From contig JBGAIB010000004.1 of NCBI GenBank assembly GCA_044225825.1, positions 62,001 to 126,000 of the forward strand: DNA of 64,000 nt, written 5' to 3'. This DNA comes from Bog-950 sp044225825. GTDB lineage: Bacteria > Bacteroidota > Bacteroidia > Chitinophagales > LD1. The position numbers were made by a program, and so were the translations under genes. Each line of letters opens with the position of its first letter. Positions within the stretch are counted from its first letter, which is position 1. Shown here piece by piece: positions 28,177-36,698 of this stretch. The notes under the pieces are model-generated. The model was not told where the DNA came from, ran no database searches, and saw nothing but the letters and a program-made list of their open reading frames with translations.

Positions 28177-28540
28177 AGTATCCTTCTTTTTTAGCTGATT
28201 AGGTCGTAATTCCTTCAAATTATAAGCCATTGCAGCCTAAAACATCATTTAATCGCACTTGCCGCGCGAAAATAAAAATTCATATGATGTTTTGGTTGCT
28301 AATAAGATAAATTTGTGTATAATAAATTGTCCTAAATCTTATCTTTTAATCCAATTTTCTGGTCAATTAAGTCAATTGTCCATCGGTTTGTTAGCCTATA
28401 GACGTAATTGCTGTTTAAAAGTTGCTCTATAAAATCGATTACTAAGTTGAATTTGTGATAAACAAGCCAGATTCTATGGCGCAGTAGGGCAATAAAAAAA
28501 GGCGCCGAAGCGCCTTTTTACCGGTTTGATCCAGTTATTA
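28177..28540. other. Gene-free AT-rich stretch
   Basis: This 364-base stretch lies between the adhesin-like gene start and the end of the TonB receptor gene. It is strongly AT-rich, unlike the genes beside it. It must contain the adhesin promoter, but I found only an imperfect -7 candidate. The receptor terminator sits at its right edge (28494-28519). No open frame of note is present. Confidence 0.6.
28494..28519 (-). terminator. Terminator of the TonB receptor gene
   Basis: GGCGC/GCGCC with a CGAA tetraloop, flanked by A-run and T-run that extend the stem. Read on the minus strand it ends in a run of seven T. Confidence 0.8.
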
Positions 28541-31117
28541 TTAGTTGGTTTTTACCTTGTTTTTTGCACCCAGATTAGGCAGTATGTAGCTTAACTGAAC
28601 GGTGTAGTTACGTGGGGCTTCAAAGTAAGCCGGGCGTGGAGAGTATTCCCAGTTCAGCAGGTTTTTAACGATAAAGGCTACACGAACACCTGCGCGGAAG
28701 TTATAGGCCAGGTGCATGTTCCAAACAATATCGCCGCGGCCTTTGCCGATTTTAAGTGCTGATTTAGCCTGGCGCCATTGGTCGAGACCGGTAAAGGCCG
28801 GAGCACCGGATAAATTACCTAACAGCTTAAACAGCGGGCTGATAAAGGCGTAATCGATGTTTTCCATATAGCTGGCGTACTGCAGGTTGGTATTCCATTC
28901 CAAACCTTTGTAGGTTAAAGTCAGGTCAAATTTGAACGTATGACGGTTACGATACTTCAGAATGTTGGAAGAAGATGTAGAGGTCATGCCGTAAGTGATA
29001 TCCTGCAGGGTCGAGTCAACGGCATTCATCTGGTTGTATGCCAGGGTAGCGTTGCCTTTGTTGTTCAGTTTAGCACCCTCGTAGTTGTAGAGGGAAAGGG
29101 TATCGTTCCAGTTTAAGGCACGCGGGTCGATAAAGGTGTAACCGGTAAGGAACTGAACAGTTACAGGACCAATCTGGCCTTGACCGCCTAAGGTTAACTC
29201 GGTTCCTAAGATGCGGGTTTTGCCTACGTTTTGTGAAGAGAAACCAAAACCGAAGTTTTTATTTAACTGGCTCCAATCGGCTTGCTTACCAAACTGACCG
29301 AAGGTGAACTCCATCATGTTGTCATACTGGTTCCAGAACATCGCCAGGTCAGCGTAGCCTAACCAGCTCTTACCCAGTTTAAATCCTTGTTTAACACCCA
29401 CCTCTGCACTGTATCCTTTTTCCGGAGTCAGCAGCGGGTTCGAGGCAATTACCAATGGGCCTACAGCTGTGGTAATATAACGTTCGGCAATGGTTGGGTA
29501 ACGGAAACCCTGGCCAAAGCTGGCGCGGATGTAAGTAGCTTCAGCAGCCTGGTAGTTAACACCAATGCGGAATAAAGGGTAAGGCAGCTCTTTCAGCGAG
29601 TTTTGTGTGCTTACTTTACGCTGATAATAGTTCCAGGAAGTATCGGTTCCGCTTACAGATCCGGCGGTGGAATCTTTTACATAGTGCATCATCTGGAAGT
29701 ACTCCCAACGGGCACCAACCGATACGTTCAGTTTTTTAAAGAATTTAAAATCTGCTTGCGCATAAGCCGAGAAGTTATCACTCGAGTTTTTGCCGAATAA
29801 ACTATTCGCTGCATTCTTTGGTGGGTTAACATCGTTAAAGGCGTTCACCAAACCACCAACTACGTTAAAGTCAAATTTCTTGAATTCGAATTTGCGCATG
29901 TACTGCAGTTCAACATAGTAGGTATTCGGAACCGAACCTTGACCTGTGTTATTGGTATTGGTGGCGTTAAAGAAACGTCCCAGGAATTTAAAGTGGTTAT
30001 CGTGTTTATCGTAGTAATCAATAAAAGGGTCAACGGTAAAACGTTGCGTTTTGTATTGGGTAATCGTTCCGGGGTATGGTTTATAAGCAAACGAGTCGAT
30101 GCCTTTCCAGAAGAAAAAGGTTTTACCCCAGCTATAGTAACCGCTTAAGTTAACACCAAAGTTAAGGCCTTCCACTTTGGGTACACGATAACGGTATTTT
30201 AACGACAAGCGGGCAGAATGGCTGTCGGCCGAATCAAGATAACTGTCCGATGCATCGTAAGCGCCGCCAACTACCAGATCGTGTTGACCGAATTTTTGAC
30301 GCCATGCAAAGTTAACACCACCTGCCAGTGGGTTTTTATTGCCCCACCATTTCATGTTAGGTGTTCTGGTTGGGCCTTCCTGTAAGGAGGTATACACGGT
30401 TACTTTCGCATAAGGCTCTGCAGTTGGGTAAGCCGTGCGCACGTTCACGATACCGTTCAATGCACTTGAGCCATACAGGGCCGAAGCGGCACCTTTAATT
30501 ACTTCTATCTGGTCAACGTTTTCCATGGGCACAATGCTCCATTTAGCATCTGCAGCATCCGCCGTTAATAACGGCAGGTCATCAATTAACACGGCTACAC
30601 GCGAGCCGGCACCGTAACTCCAGCCGGCACCACCGCGTATATTCACCTGTCCGTCGGCAATGGTTACACTTGGTATGCGGTTCATGCCCTGGTCCAAACT
30701 GGTAATTGCCTGGCTGGTTAACGAACTGCCTTTTACAAGGTCCATTGAAACCGTTTGTTCGCCGATTGGCTTTTCGTAACGGGTTCCGGTAACCACTAAT
30801 TCTTTGATCAATTCTGTTCTTTCGCGTAAGGTTACGTCCAGCGTTTTGGTATCACCTTCAGCCAGGGTCACTTTCTTTACTTCATCTTCTTTACCAATGG
30901 AGTGATAGGTAACCGAGTAAGTTCCCGGGGCCAGTTTCAGTTCGTATTTGCCATCAAAATCACCAAGGGCTGCATTACTTGAATCCACAAAAACGGTAGT
31001 AGGGAAAAGCGGCTCGCCTTTATCATCGGTAATAACACCTACTATTTTTGCGCTTTGAGAATAACCTGCCATGGTAAAGAGAGAGACCACAGCAGCGAGT
31101 ACATGTTTTAACTTCAT
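28541..31117 (-). CDS. TonB-dependent outer-membrane receptor
   Basis: The 858-residue protein has a signal peptide (MKLKHVLAAVVSLFTMAGYS). It is followed by a carboxypeptidase-regulatory-like beta domain (about 25-105, VGVITDDKGEPLFPTTVFVD) and a plug (ELVVTGTRYEKPIGEQTV, NIRGGAGWSYGAGSR, VIKGAASALYGSSALNG). The remaining 600 or so residues are a barrel with Tyr/Phe/Trp-rich alternating strands. Proteins of this layout import siderophores, vitamins, metals or glycans through TonB. No partner SusD, ferric-citrate FecA-type signalling extension or metal gene is nearby, so the cargo is unknown. A good promoter (31143-31172) and a terminator frame it as one gene. Confidence 0.88.
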   Translation of the reverse strand: MKLKHVLAAVVSLFTMAGYSQSAKIVGVITDDKGEPLFPTTVFVDSSNAALGDFDGKYELKLAPGTYSVTYHSIGKEDEVKKVTLAEGDTKTLDVTLRERTELIKELVVTGTRYEKPIGEQTVSMDLVKGSSLTSQAITSLDQGMNRIPSVTIADGQVNIRGGAGWSYGAGSRVAVLIDDLPLLTADAADAKWSIVPMENVDQIEVIKGAASALYGSSALNGIVNVRTAYPTAEPYAKVTVYTSLQEGPTRTPNMKWWGNKNPLAGGVNFAWRQKFGQHDLVVGGAYDASDSYLDSADSHSARLSLKYRYRVPKVEGLNFGVNLSGYYSWGKTFFFWKGIDSFAYKPYPGTITQYKTQRFTVDPFIDYYDKHDNHFKFLGRFFNATNTNNTGQGSVPNTYYVELQYMRKFEFKKFDFNVVGGLVNAFNDVNPPKNAANSLFGKNSSDNFSAYAQADFKFFKKLNVSVGARWEYFQMMHYVKDSTAGSVSGTDTSWNYYQRKVSTQNSLKELPYPLFRIGVNYQAAEATYIRASFGQGFRYPTIAERYITTAVGPLVIASNPLLTPEKGYSAEVGVKQGFKLGKSWLGYADLAMFWNQYDNMMEFTFGQFGKQADWSQLNKNFGFGFSSQNVGKTRILGTELTLGGQGQIGPVTVQFLTGYTFIDPRALNWNDTLSLYNYEGAKLNNKGNATLAYNQMNAVDSTLQDITYGMTSTSSSNILKYRNRHTFKFDLTLTYKGLEWNTNLQYASYMENIDYAFISPLFKLLGNLSGAPAFTGLDQWRQAKSALKIGKGRGDIVWNMHLAYNFRAGVRVAFIVKNLLNWEYSPRPAYFEAPRNYTVQLSYILPNLGAKNKVKTN

Positions 31118-31142
31118 GGAACAGAGGGGTTTTTGAGTTGAA

Positions 31143-31172
31143 CAAACCTAAACGAATTTTGCTATTCTCAAA
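31143..31172 (-). promoter_or_regulatory. Bacteroidota-type promoter of the TonB receptor
   Basis: On the minus strand TTTG (31172-31169), 18 bases, then TAGGTTTG (31150-31143) lies 26 bases upstream of the receptor ATG at 31117. Spacing is one base under the usual 19-21. Confidence 0.55.
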
Positions 31173-31210
31173 AATCGCGGGGCCATTTATGACACGGAAA
31201 TGATCCACAA

Positions 31211-31267
31211 AAAAAAGGCTTGCTCCGCTTAACAATTTCCTAAGAAACCGATTCGGGAGCAAGCCTT
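31211..31267 (-). terminator. Terminator of the thiolase gene
   Basis: A perfect 12-bp stem AAGGCTTGCTCC/GGAGCAAGCCTT encloses a 29-base loop. On the minus strand it is followed by a run of T (the plus strand shows AAAAAAAA). It lies 26 bases past the thiolase stop. The long loop is unusual but the stem is strong. Confidence 0.72.
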
Positions 31268-31292
31268 CTGTTATACTAAGATTATCAGTAGC

Positions 31293-32465
31293 TTATAGTT
31301 TTTCGATAACCACGGCACTGGCACCGCCGCCGCCATTACAAATGGCCGCGCAGCCATAACGTGCACCGTTATTTTTTAGTACCGATGTTAAGGTGCAAAT
31401 GATACGGGCACCGCTGGCACCAACCGGGTGGCCCAATGCTACTGCACCGCCATATACATTCAAACGCTTGTGGTCAAGGTTCAACAGTTTCATATTAGCC
31501 ATGGCCACGTTGCTGAACGCTTCGTTAATTTCAAAGTATTCAATCTGGCTTAATTCCAAACCGGCTTTTGCAACCGCTTTAGGTATGGCAATAGAAGGGG
31601 AGGTAGTAAAATCATCCGGTGCCTGCTCTGCATCACCATAACCAATGATTTTAGCGATTGGCTTCAGTCCCAGTTCTTTTACTTTCTCACCGCTCATTAA
31701 CACAACAGCGGCAGCTCCGTCGTTTATTTTCGACGCATTCACCGCAGTAACTGTTCCGTCCTTACCAAAAGCAGGTTTTAATGAAGCAACTTTATCAGCA
31801 CGCAGCTTCTTGTATTCTTCATCTTCTTTTACAAACACAGGATCTTTGCCCGGTAATTCTACATCAAACAACTCCTCGCTGAACGAGCCGTTCTTGTAAG
31901 CCTCAGCAGCGCGGCGATACGATTCAAGCGCGTAGGCATCCTGGTCTTCGCGGCTAAAGTTGAACTTGCGGGCACAACGGTCGCCGCTGTTACCCATCAT
32001 TTCTTTGGTATAAGGGTCCTGTAAAGCATCGCGTACAATTGCATCCGCCATTTCGGCATTACCATAACGGTAACCATTGCGGCCCTGGGCAATCAAATAA
32101 GGGGCATTGGTCATGCTTTCCATGCCGCCGCAAACTACTACATGCTTATCGCCTAACAGTATGCTTTGTGCACCGTAGATAATTGCCTTCATACCACTGG
32201 CGCATACTTTGTTGATGGTGGTTACCGTAGCATTTACATGCACACCGGCAGCAATGGCCGCCTGGCGGGCAGGTGCCTGACCGGTGTTGGCCTGTATTAC
32301 GTTACCCATTATTACTTCCTCTACATCATTACCGGTAATACCGGCACGCTCAATGGCCTTCTTGATGGTTTGTGCACCAAGTTGTACTGCATTTAAAGCG
32401 CTTAACGAACCGCTCATACTGCCTATTGGCGTACGGGCAATACTTACAATATATACCTCGCTCAT
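31293..32465 (-). CDS. atoB: Acetyl-CoA C-acyltransferase (thiolase)
   Basis: The 390-residue protein has the three thiolase catalytic residues. The nucleophile is Cys88 in NKVCASG, the histidine His346 in GHPVGASGARI, and the second cysteine Cys376 in CNGGGGASAVV. Length and N-terminus (VYIVSIARTPIGSMSGSLS) fit the acetoacetyl-CoA thiolase class more than the long-chain FadA class. It would cleave or make acetoacetyl-CoA, the last step of leucine and fatty acid breakdown. It is a single-gene unit with its own promoter and terminator, so a link with the carboxylase genes is by pathway only. Confidence 0.9.
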   Translation of the reverse strand: MSEVYIVSIARTPIGSMSGSLSALNAVQLGAQTIKKAIERAGITGNDVEEVIMGNVIQANTGQAPARQAAIAAGVHVNATVTTINKVCASGMKAIIYGAQSILLGDKHVVVCGGMESMTNAPYLIAQGRNGYRYGNAEMADAIVRDALQDPYTKEMMGNSGDRCARKFNFSREDQDAYALESYRRAAEAYKNGSFSEELFDVELPGKDPVFVKEDEEYKKLRADKVASLKPAFGKDGTVTAVNASKINDGAAAVVLMSGEKVKELGLKPIAKIIGYGDAEQAPDDFTTSPSIAIPKAVAKAGLELSQIEYFEINEAFSNVAMANMKLLNLDHKRLNVYGGAVALGHPVGASGARIICTLTSVLKNNGARYGCAAICNGGGGASAVVIEKL

Positions 32466-32501
32466 TGTTTAGGGATTTTGTTTGATTTTTTAAAAGCGGC
32501 A

Positions 32502-32509
32502 CAAATGTA
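32502..32509 (-). promoter_or_regulatory. -7 box of the thiolase gene
   Basis: TACATTTG on the minus strand matches TAnnTTTG, 36 bases upstream of the thiolase ATG. No good TTTG -33 element is visible at the proper distance, so this is a weaker call. Confidence 0.4.
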
Positions 32510-32634
32510 TAAAAGTTAAATGGACCATCGGTAGGTAAGCCGGCTTCCGTTAGGGATGTTTAACTGCCGGATTAGATCGGAAAGGATAACAATTCTACAT
32601 AACCACACTTTCTGCAGCAGGTGCCGGAAAACCC

Positions 32635-32642
32635 TACCTTTG
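32635..32642 (+). promoter_or_regulatory. -7 box of the DUF2797 gene
   Basis: TACCTTTG matches TAnnTTTG, with TCTG (not TTTG) 20 bases upstream. The ATG of the DUF2797 gene at 32696 is 54 bases downstream. Confidence 0.4.
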
Positions 32643-32695
32643 CCTTTTTATTCGATAACTAAAACCGCCGGTTTTGGCCGGTAGCTAATTATATT

Positions 32696-33493
32696 ATGCG
32701 ATTTATTGGTGTGCTCGATAAAATGCCAACCCTGTATATAAACCCGGTTAAATACTCGGTTAAATTGGGGAACGATGTGGCCGAACTGAACGACCTGATT
32801 GGCCAACACATAACCCTGCGTTTTACCCGTAATATTTACTGCACGGTTTGTGGCCGTAAAACCAGCAAGAGTTTCGGTGAGGGTATGTGCTATCCCTGCT
32901 TTGCCAATGCCCCCGATAACAGCGAGTGTATCATCCGCCCCGAGCTATGCGAAGCTCATTTGGGCAAAGGCCGCGACCCGGAATGGGAACACCGCAATCA
33001 TCATCAACCGCACTATGTATATCTGGCATTAACCAACGCCGTAAAGGTGGGCGTTACCCGCGGCACGCAATTGCCAACCCGCTGGATAGACCAGGGTGCC
33101 CATAAAGGTATTGTGGTGGCCGAGACACCCTACCGCCAATTGGCGGGTTTTATAGAGGTGTTTTTGAAAGACCACTTCAGCGATAAAACCAATTGGCAGA
33201 AGATGCTGAAAAATGAATCGGGCGGCGAGTTCGATTTGGTGAAGGAAAAGGAGCGTACCATTGCATTGCTGCCTGAGCAGTTCAGGCGGTATGCTTACCC
33301 TGATAATGAGGTAGTGGAAATAGTATATCCCGTGCTGCAGTATCCTACAAAAGTTACCAGCCTGTCGTTTGATAAAACCGATCGTATCGAAGGTAAATTA
33401 GCCGGCATTCGGGGACAGTATTTTATATTCGAAGGAGGGCAGGTGCTCAACATCCGGAAACACAGCGGCTACGAGATTGAATTAATAGCATAG
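32696..33493 (+). CDS. DUF2797 protein with zinc ribbon and GIY-YIG-like segment
   Basis: The 265-residue protein has a four-cysteine ribbon, Cys49-x2-Cys52 and Cys65-x2-Cys68, in IYCTVCGRKTSKSFGEGM then CYPCF. Around residues 105-130 the run YVYLALTNAVKVGVTR is reminiscent of the GIY-YIG nuclease fold (YxYxxxx...KVGxT). The DUF2797 family shares this zinc-plus-GIY-YIG-like pattern; its function is not established. Nuclease activity is possible but I cannot see the full GIY-YIG catalytic set (Arg and Glu placement is uncertain). It is a single-gene unit. Confidence 0.75.
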   Translation: MRFIGVLDKMPTLYINPVKYSVKLGNDVAELNDLIGQHITLRFTRNIYCTVCGRKTSKSFGEGMCYPCFANAPDNSECIIRPELCEAHLGKGRDPEWEHRNHHQPHYVYLALTNAVKVGVTRGTQLPTRWIDQGAHKGIVVAETPYRQLAGFIEVFLKDHFSDKTNWQKMLKNESGGEFDLVKEKERTIALLPEQFRRYAYPDNEVVEIVYPVLQYPTKVTSLSFDKTDRIEGKLAGIRGQYFIFEGGQVLNIRKHSGYEIELIA

Positions 33494-33499
33494 CATAAA

Positions 33500-33534
33500 A
33501 GCAAAAGGCCCGTTTACCGGGCCTTTTGCTTTAT
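33500..33534. terminator. Bidirectional terminator
   Basis: A perfect 13-bp stem AGCAAAAGGCCCG/CGGGCCTTTTGCT with a TTTAC loop lies between two convergent genes (DUF2797 and DUF4197). A-runs and T-runs flank it in both orientations. Confidence 0.82.
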
Positions 33535-33552
33535 CGTCAACTGGTAATAAGA

Positions 33553-34557
33553 TTATAACTTCAATCCGCCAAGCACTTTCGATAAAATGCTGCTTGCCTG
33601 GCCAAACGGATCTTTCCTGATTTTGGCTTCTTCCTGGCCTACCATATAAAACAATCCGCTGATGCCTTTGCGGGTTACATAGTCCGGAAGGTCGGTATTA
33701 ACTTTGGCCACAAATGGAATCTGGTTATAGCGGCTCATAACATCATTCCAGTATTTGGTAGCAAGCGTTTTATCCAACGCTGCCTTTATGCTGGGTTTAA
33801 ACGAACTCACTAACTGTTCTGTAGTGGTGCGCTCCAAAAATTTAGTAGCGGCATCAGGTTGCTGGTTGCTCACAATATTGATGGCGTCGGTAACTGTCAT
33901 TTGCTTAATGGCGTTTAAAAAGATGGGGCCGGCCGACTTTGCAGCATCTTCTGCAGCGCGGTTAATTTTCAATTCCACTTCATCTACCATTTTACCCAAA
34001 CCAATATTTCGGAGGGTTGTAGCTACGCGCTGCGCATCGCTCGGGAAAGGAATTTTAATAGCGGCATTTTTAAAGAAGCCATCCACCACCGATACTTTCG
34101 ATACGCCGGTGGAAATACCTTTACTCAACATCTCTTTAATGGCTTGAACAGCTTCGCTTTCGGTAAACTTGCCAGTGCCTCCGGTTGTGGTAGTCGTAGT
34201 GGTCGTACTGCCCGAACCACTGCCATCGCCCATTTTGCCTTTGCCTCCGCTGCCGGTAGTGGTGGTGGTAGTGGTGCTGCCCGAGGTACCGGTACCACCT
34301 GTAGTTGTGGTGGTAGTAGTGGTGGTGGAGCCTGTGCCCATTTTACCTTTGCTGCCGGTACCGTTGCTATTTTGAGTAGTGGTTGTAGTTGTAGTAGAAC
34401 CACCCGCTGTTTTTGTAGTGTTGCCCGTTTTAATAGTTGTGTTGTTGCTCTTTACAGGTGCAATAGGGCCGTTTATGCCGCCAATTTGCGCGGTGGCCAG
34501 TAATCCTGTAAAAAGTAAAGTGCCGGTTAAGGCGGTAATGCTCAGCTTCCGTTTCAT
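33553..34557 (-). CDS. DUF4197 protein with a threonine-rich repeat linker
   Basis: The 334-residue protein has a signal peptide (MKRKLSITALTGTLLFTGLLATAQ). A low-complexity region (about residues 50-135) holds four threonine runs of seven to nine residues separated by GKMG/GTGT-type units. The C-terminal domain (about 140-334) matches DUF4197, with FTESEAVQAIKEMLSKGIS and DAINIVSNQQPDAATKFLE. The domain is common in Bacteroidota exported proteins, and its role is unknown. At DNA level the runs are built from ACC/ACT/ACA codons, so the linker may vary in length by slippage. Ends at a bidirectional terminator. Confidence 0.8.
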   Translation of the reverse strand: MKRKLSITALTGTLLFTGLLATAQIGGINGPIAPVKSNNTTIKTGNTTKTAGGSTTTTTTTQNSNGTGSKGKMGTGSTTTTTTTTTGGTGTSGSTTTTTTTGSGGKGKMGDGSGSGSTTTTTTTTGGTGKFTESEAVQAIKEMLSKGISTGVSKVSVVDGFFKNAAIKIPFPSDAQRVATTLRNIGLGKMVDEVELKINRAAEDAAKSAGPIFLNAIKQMTVTDAINIVSNQQPDAATKFLERTTTEQLVSSFKPSIKAALDKTLATKYWNDVMSRYNQIPFVAKVNTDLPDYVTRKGISGLFYMVGQEEAKIRKDPFGQASSILSKVLGGLKL

Positions 34558-34634
34558 ATCCTTTTTGTTTTTAAATAAAATTCAACAACAATGCCAATTC
34601 TACAACAAAGATGTAAATTGGTAATATCTCCGAC

Positions 34635-34672
34635 ATAAAAAAGGTTCTGCAGTTACATCCGCAGAACCTTTT
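34635..34672 (-). terminator. Terminator of the peptidoglycan-binding gene
   Basis: A 12-bp stem AAAAGGTTCTGC/GCAGAACCTTTT with a ten-base loop lies just past the stop of the gene at 34693-35754. The minus strand reads into a run of T. Confidence 0.75.
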
Positions 34673-34692
34673 CCTGTCAATTTTAACATCTG

Positions 34693-35754
34693 TTATTGAA
34701 CGCCCAGTGCCTTTAATGTTTCAGTGTTCAGGTTGCCAACTGGCAAACCTTTATCCTGCTGAAACTTAATAAGCGCATCTTTAGTTTTACCGCCCATTTG
34801 GTTGTCAATCGGACCCGGATCATAGCCTTCGCGCTTCAGCGCTTTTTGAATTTCACCTATTTTGTTGTCGGTAGCATTTTGTTCGCACAATACTTCTTTC
34901 CAGCCCTGGTAACCGCCTTTTTTAACCAGCACTTTTTTCATTTCAGTTTTATAGGTAGCAGGCACTTCAATTTTTCGCTCGCTGGCAGGTTCTACCATTT
35001 TTTTGCGGGGCACTACCTTAGTTACGGCAGGTATTTCCTTTTCGCTGGTTACTGCTGCAACCTTTTCTACTTTGCGGGATTCGGTTTTGTAAACGGCAGG
35101 CACTTCTTTCAGGCACCATACTTCACAATCTTTTGGATCCTGCGATAAACAGGTAACACTGGCTTTGCCTTTTACCCATTTCTGCGATGCCGGGGTAACC
35201 AAAACCTGTTCTGTAACTGTTTCGTACTGTGCAGGCGTGGTAATCACCTTTTTAGTGGCCGGTGTTACAATAATGGTATCGAAAACGGTTTCGTAGCGGG
35301 CGGGTATTTTTTCAATCTTAACGGTGGCAGGTTTATCAATTACCTGTTCTTCCTTAAACTCGTATTCATCCGGCACTACACAACGGGCATAACACTTACC
35401 TGCTTCGGCATTGGGCGGGCCATCAGCCGGACCATCGCCGGTGGCGGTATAGGTTGTGGTAACCGGGGTAGTAGTGGTCTTAATTTCATTTACCGGCTCA
35501 GGCTTGGTTACAACAGGCTCCGTTTTCTTCACCTCTTTTTTAGGTTCAACGGCCTTTTTCGGTTCTTCAGTAGCCGGCTTCTCGTTGCCTGAGGTGGATG
35601 GAACTTCCGAGCCTCCCTGCCAGATAACGGCATTGGGATTCTCTTCTTTGTATTTATTCAGATTCGGATTGCCGGTATTTATAAAGATCTGAGAATACGC
35701 AGATGAACATATAAACACAAGCAATACAAGGGGTAGAAATCTGCTTTTATTCAT
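34693..35754 (-). CDS. Exported protein with PAxYxT repeats and peptidoglycan-binding domain
   Basis: The chosen ATG at 35754 gives 353 residues with a signal peptide (MNKSRFLPLVLLVFICSSAYS). A Lys/Pro/Glu-rich region (about 50-110) precedes four or so imperfect repeats of about 25 residues built on PAxYxT or PAxxK, for example IPARYETVFDTIIVTPA, then TPAQYETVTEQVLVTPA. The last 60 residues form a peptidoglycan-binding type 1 domain (EIQKALKREGYDPGPIDNQ, then TKDALIKFQQDKGL). It probably lies at the cell wall or outer membrane. Repeat function is unknown. A divergent promoter pair separates it from dapD. Confidence 0.75.
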   Translation of the reverse strand: MNKSRFLPLVLLVFICSSAYSQIFINTGNPNLNKYKEENPNAVIWQGGSEVPSTSGNEKPATEEPKKAVEPKKEVKKTEPVVTKPEPVNEIKTTTTPVTTTYTATGDGPADGPPNAEAGKCYARCVVPDEYEFKEEQVIDKPATVKIEKIPARYETVFDTIIVTPATKKVITTPAQYETVTEQVLVTPASQKWVKGKASVTCLSQDPKDCEVWCLKEVPAVYKTESRKVEKVAAVTSEKEIPAVTKVVPRKKMVEPASERKIEVPATYKTEMKKVLVKKGGYQGWKEVLCEQNATDNKIGEIQKALKREGYDPGPIDNQMGGKTKDALIKFQQDKGLPVGNLNTETLKALGVQ

Positions 35755-35775
35755 TCGGGGCGGTTTTATAGCTTT

Positions 35776-35809
35776 CAAAATTATAATTCGTAGCAAAAGA
35801 ACAGCCAAA
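35776..35809 (-). promoter_or_regulatory. Promoter of the peptidoglycan-binding gene
   Basis: On the minus strand TTTG (35809-35806), 22 bases, TAATTTTG (35783-35776), 22 bases upstream of the ATG at 35754. Spacing is slightly wide. Confidence 0.5.
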
Positions 35810-35865
35810 AGTTTCCACAACATTTACAAACACTCTATACTTGTGCTGTTTCAAATAATAAGCAG

Positions 35866-36690
35866 ATGCAGAACGTGTTACACGTACAACAAACGATAGA
35901 ACAGGCCTGGGAAGACCGGTCCAAATTAGCTGATCCATCCGTACAGGATACGATAAAAGGGGTGGTAGAGTTGCTCGATAAAGGCCAATTACGAGTAGCC
36001 GAACCCACCGAAAATGGCTGGAAAGTGAACGAATGGGTCAAAAAAGCCGTGATTTTGTATTTCCCTATCATGCCAATGGACACTTTTCATGCGGGTCCTC
36101 TGGAGTTTCATGATAAGATTCCGTTGAAGAAAAACTATAAAGAATTGGGCGTGCGCGTAGTGCCCCATGCAATAGCCCGGCACGGTAGTTATGTGGCCAA
36201 AGGAGTAATCCTGATGCCGGGATATGTGAATATCGGCGCATATGTGGATGAAGGCACCATGGTGGATACCTGGGCAACGGTAGGAAGTTGTGCACAAATA
36301 GGAAAACATGTTCATTTGAGCGGGGGCGTTGGAATTGGGGGTGTATTAGAGCCAGTGCAGGCAGCCCCGGTAATTATAGAAGACAATTGCTTCATAGGTT
36401 CGCGCTGCATAGTGGTAGAAGGCGTCCGCGTTGATAAGGAAGCCGTATTAGGTGCCAATGTGGTATTAACCATGAGTACCAAAATAATTGACGTAACCGG
36501 TCCCGAACCTGTAGAATACAAAGGTTATGTACCTGCACGCTCCGTAGTAATACCGGGTACCTACACTAAAAAATTCCCAGCCGGCGAATACCAGGTGCCT
36601 TGTGCGCTTATCATAGGCCAGCGTAAGGAGTCAACCGATAAAAAAACTTCCTTAAACGATGCGCTGCGCGATAACAACGTAGCAGTATAA
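35866..36690 (+). CDS. dapD: Tetrahydrodipicolinate N-succinyltransferase
   Basis: The 274-residue protein is full length for DapD. An N-terminal helical domain (KGVVELLDKGQLRVAE, then WVKKAVILYF) leads to a left-handed beta-helix (hexapeptide repeats around residues 105-225: GVILMPGYVNIGAYVDEGTM, CFIGSRCIVVEGV). The short C-terminal domain follows. It transfers succinyl from succinyl-CoA to tetrahydrodipicolinate in lysine/meso-diaminopimelate synthesis, and so feeds peptidoglycan. A weak -7 box (TATACTTG, 35836-35843) lies before it. The amidotransferase gene starts eight bases downstream, so the two are cotranscribed. Confidence 0.95.
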   Translation: MQNVLHVQQTIEQAWEDRSKLADPSVQDTIKGVVELLDKGQLRVAEPTENGWKVNEWVKKAVILYFPIMPMDTFHAGPLEFHDKIPLKKNYKELGVRVVPHAIARHGSYVAKGVILMPGYVNIGAYVDEGTMVDTWATVGSCAQIGKHVHLSGGVGIGGVLEPVQAAPVIIEDNCFIGSRCIVVEGVRVDKEAVLGANVVLTMSTKIIDVTGPEPVEYKGYVPARSVVIPGTYTKKFPAGEYQVPCALIIGQRKESTDKKTSLNDALRDNNVAV

Positions 36691-36698
36691 CCAGGGCC

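Noticed and set aside
34144..34503. Plus-strand frames rich in Ser/Cys/Gly or Val over the DUF4197 gene
   Set aside because: They are shadows of the minus-strand threonine runs and their GC-rich codons.
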